DNA from: Pseudomonadota bacterium
GTDB taxonomy: Bacteria > Pseudomonadota > Gammaproteobacteria > Steroidobacterales > Steroidobacteraceae
DNA length: 7,268 nt
Assembly (NCBI GenBank): GCA_021781775.1
Contig: JAJXWE010000067.1
Coordinates: 1-7,268, forward strand
Direction of reading: 5' to 3'
Positions 5,146-7,268 of this stretch are shown here, piece by piece. Position numbers and translations under genes: made by a program. Position 1 is the first letter of the stretch; each line of letters opens with the position of its first letter. Below the pieces are notes generated by a model. The model was not told where the DNA came from. It was given only the letters and a program-made list of their open reading frames with translations, and did no database searches.

Positions 5146-7236
5146 ATGATGGGCGATCCGCAAGCGACCGTGACCGATCCGTACGGCCCCCTCGCCGGCG
5201 AGCTGCTGCTCCCGCTGCAGACCGATTTTGCCGTGCTCGCGCCCGATGCGGTTGGTGAGTTCTACGCGCTGCTGCGCGACACGGACCGTATGCCCCGGGT
5301 CATCGCGGCGCTGTCGGCGGCGGAGTTCGCTCAGCTGTGCGCCCGCGAGGCCGAGCACATCCGCTCGATGCTCTCGGCGGACCTCGAGCGCGCAGCGCAC
5401 CTGCAGCGGGCGCAGCGTGCCGGCGCGGTGCACCAGCTGACCGGCGTCGGCCTGTCGGTGCTGATCGAGGCCTATGCTTTTTACCAGGACCGCCTGTACG
5501 GCCTGCTGCAGCAACGGGTCGGCGCGAGCGAGACCCGCGAGCGGCTGGTGCACCTGACGGCACAACGCCTGCTCTGCGATCTGCAGGGACAGCTGCAGCG
5601 GTATTCGAACATCGACGCCGCCAGCGCCGCAGCCTTCGCCGAGCTCAATCATCACGTGTTCTCGGCCGAGAACCTCCGCGACCTGGTGCGCGGTGCGCTC
5701 GAGACCATCGGTGCGCTGCCGGGCAGCATCTGCGCGTTCTTCGCGCGGGTCGATGCGGCAGGGGAGCTGCAGGTCGAGCAGTCCTACGGTGCGCCAGCCG
5801 AGGCCTATCACCACGCCATGGAGAGCGGCGCGGTGCCCCGGTTCAGCGTCGATCCGCTGCTCCCCGCCGGCCAGGGCCCCGGGGGTCGCGCCTGGCGCAG
5901 CGGGGAGATCGTCGTCTCCGATGCGTGGCTGCGCGAGTCGGACAAAGCTCCCTGGCATGAAATCGGTGCCCGTCTAGGTTTTCGTTCGAGCGCCGCGGTG
6001 CCGTTGGTCGATGCACAGGGCCGCTCGATCGCCCTCGTCAGCCTCTATAGCGCCTGGCCGGGCCTGTTCAGCACCGCCAGCATGCAGGGACTGCTGCGTC
6101 ACGCGCAGCTGCTGCTCAGCGCCGCCGTCGAGCAGCGCATGTCTGCGGCGGTCGTGCCGCTGCGCACCCAGCAGGCGTACCGGCAGCTGCTCGGGGAGCG
6201 CCGTCTGGTGTTCCACTATCAGCCGATCATCGACCTGTCCGATGGGCGTCTCGTGAAGCTCGAGGCGCTGGCGCGCCTGCGCGCCGAGAGCGGCGAGCTG
6301 ATTGCGCCGCAGCGGTTCCTGCCCGCGTTCGGCGCAGATGAGCTGCACCGACTGTTCGAATTCGGTCTTGAGCAGCTGGGCACGGACGCGGGGCTGCTCG
6401 AGCGCGAGGGGATCACGGTCACCCTGGCCATCAATTTTCCCGCCGCGGGGTTCCTGGACCGGCGCTACGAGCGAACCTGCCTGGCGGTGCTGCAGCGCTG
6501 CAATCTGGCCGCCGATCGCGTGCAGCTCGAGGTGCTCGAGACACCCGAAGGGGGGGACTGGACGGCGGAACAGCGCGAGGCGCTAAAGTCCCTGCGCGCC
6601 GCGGGGGTGCAGATCGCCCAGGACGACCTGGGTTCGGGGCACAGCTCGCTGCTGCGCATGGATCAGTATCCGTTCGATGAGGTCAAGATCGACGGCGGTC
6701 TGGTGCGCGGGGCGCTGCGCCAGCCGAAGCGGGCCGTGGAGTTCATGCTGTACCTGACTCGCCTGGCGCACGCGTTCGACATTCCGGTGACCGTCGAAGG
6801 CCTGGAGAACCTCGGGATTGTCGAGGCGGCCGCGGTGCTGGGTGCCGACCGCGGACAGGGCTACGGCATCGCCCGTCCGATGCCGCGAGACGAGGTGTCG
6901 GGGTGGCTGCGCGGCTACCGCTACCAGGTCAATGCTCGCCGGCCGCGCACCGCCATCGGCGCGATGGCCGCCTACCTGCTTTGGGAACAGCAGATCGCCG
7001 CCATCGAGGATCGACCCGAGCTGGTGGCGCAGTTCGTCGGCGCGCGGGCCATCGTCGATGAGTTCATTCGGGCGAACCCGCTGCATGGCGGTACGCTCGA
7101 GCGACTGCTCAGCCGGCATCATCAGCTCGCAACGGCGGCCGGGCGCACCGGTCCGCAGCGCGCGCAGGTGCGCGGGCAACTGCTCGATGAACTCACCCGC
7201 CGCTGGCTCGAGGAAGTCCGCAGCGCGGGTGCATGA
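5146..7236 (+). CDS. Globin-GAF-EAL protein, predicted heme-regulated c-di-GMP phosphodiesterase
   Basis: 696-residue soluble signalling protein. Residues about 20-155 resemble a globin-coupled-sensor domain: VGEFYALLRD gives a candidate distal Tyr40, and RAGAVHQLTGVGLSVLIEAY gives a candidate proximal heme ligand His96, followed by the Y-x-x-Y-type helix. A GAF-like domain follows (about 172-330; AWRSGEIVVSDAWL, SSAAVPLVD). The EAL domain spans about 345-590 with all expected catalytic positions: Glu373 (LEALARLR), Asn430 (AINFP), Glu462 (LEVLET), Asp493-Asp494 (DDLGSGHSSL), Lys514 (VKIDG), Glu551 and Glu554 (VEGLEN) and Gln571 (QGYGIARP). Hydrolysis of c-di-GMP to pGpG is therefore expected, gated by O2, NO or CO. 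Residues about 600-696 are an extra helical region I do not recognise. There is no GGDEF domain. The ATG at 5146 follows GAGGAG by 4 nt (ATG 5149 by 7 nt is equally possible); the open frame back to 4852 overlaps the regulator gene and is not coding. It may be co-transcribed with the kinase pair. Confidence 0.85.
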   Translation: MMGDPQATVTDPYGPLAGELLLPLQTDFAVLAPDAVGEFYALLRDTDRMPRVIAALSAAEFAQLCAREAEHIRSMLSADLERAAHLQRAQRAGAVHQLTGVGLSVLIEAYAFYQDRLYGLLQQRVGASETRERLVHLTAQRLLCDLQGQLQRYSNIDAASAAAFAELNHHVFSAENLRDLVRGALETIGALPGSICAFFARVDAAGELQVEQSYGAPAEAYHHAMESGAVPRFSVDPLLPAGQGPGGRAWRSGEIVVSDAWLRESDKAPWHEIGARLGFRSSAAVPLVDAQGRSIALVSLYSAWPGLFSTASMQGLLRHAQLLLSAAVEQRMSAAVVPLRTQQAYRQLLGERRLVFHYQPIIDLSDGRLVKLEALARLRAESGELIAPQRFLPAFGADELHRLFEFGLEQLGTDAGLLEREGITVTLAINFPAAGFLDRRYERTCLAVLQRCNLAADRVQLEVLETPEGGDWTAEQREALKSLRAAGVQIAQDDLGSGHSSLLRMDQYPFDEVKIDGGLVRGALRQPKRAVEFMLYLTRLAHAFDIPVTVEGLENLGIVEAAAVLGADRGQGYGIARPMPRDEVSGWLRGYRYQVNARRPRTAIGAMAAYLLWEQQIAAIEDRPELVAQFVGARAIVDEFIRANPLHGGTLERLLSRHHQLATAAGRTGPQRAQVRGQLLDELTRRWLEEVRSAGA

Positions 7237-7268
7237 CGGCCCGCCGCCGTCACGCCCGGACCGATCCA

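Overview
The window is high-GC (roughly two-thirds G+C), densely coding bacterial DNA. DsbA, LemA, a LytS/LytTR two-component pair and a c-di-GMP phosphodiesterase together suggest a gammaproteobacterium, perhaps around the Xanthomonadales/Nevskiales. That placement is inferred from gene content only. No rRNA, tRNA, CRISPR array, insertion sequence or intrinsic terminator with a T-run was seen.

Left half, all on the minus strand, in transcription order from about 2651 down to 1: (i) a tetrapyrrole-methylase-fold methyltransferase with the motif set of borosin peptide backbone alpha-N-methyltransferases (fungal OphMA, Shewanella SonM); (ii) a 127-bp spacer with a perfect hairpin over the methyltransferase stop codon and a very C-rich transcript strand; (iii) a small 48-residue ORF with its own ribosome binding site and a hydrophobic, valine-rich C-terminus, the best candidate for a borosin precursor; (iv) a secreted DsbA-like thiol oxidoreductase with a CPVC active site; (v) the N-terminal 83 residues of a LemA-family protein that runs off the left edge.

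A 444-bp divergent region (2652-3095) separates this block from the right half. It holds TCGTC-core repeats in helical phase that look like LytTR-regulator sites, and a doubtful small ORF that overlaps the methyltransferase start by ATGA.

Right half, all on the plus strand: a LytS/AlgZ-type membrane histidine kinase, its LytTR response regulator, and, after a 137-bp gap holding a perfect 9-bp inverted repeat, a Globin-GAF-EAL protein with an extra C-terminal helical region. It is predicted to be a heme-gas-sensing c-di-GMP phosphodiesterase.

Working model: the most interesting content is a small, possibly undescribed split-borosin RiPP locus (methyltransferase plus short peptide without a visible borosin-binding domain). 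It is transcribed divergently from a two-component system that could regulate it. The methyltransferase family call is strong. The peptide's role and the regulatory link are hypotheses.
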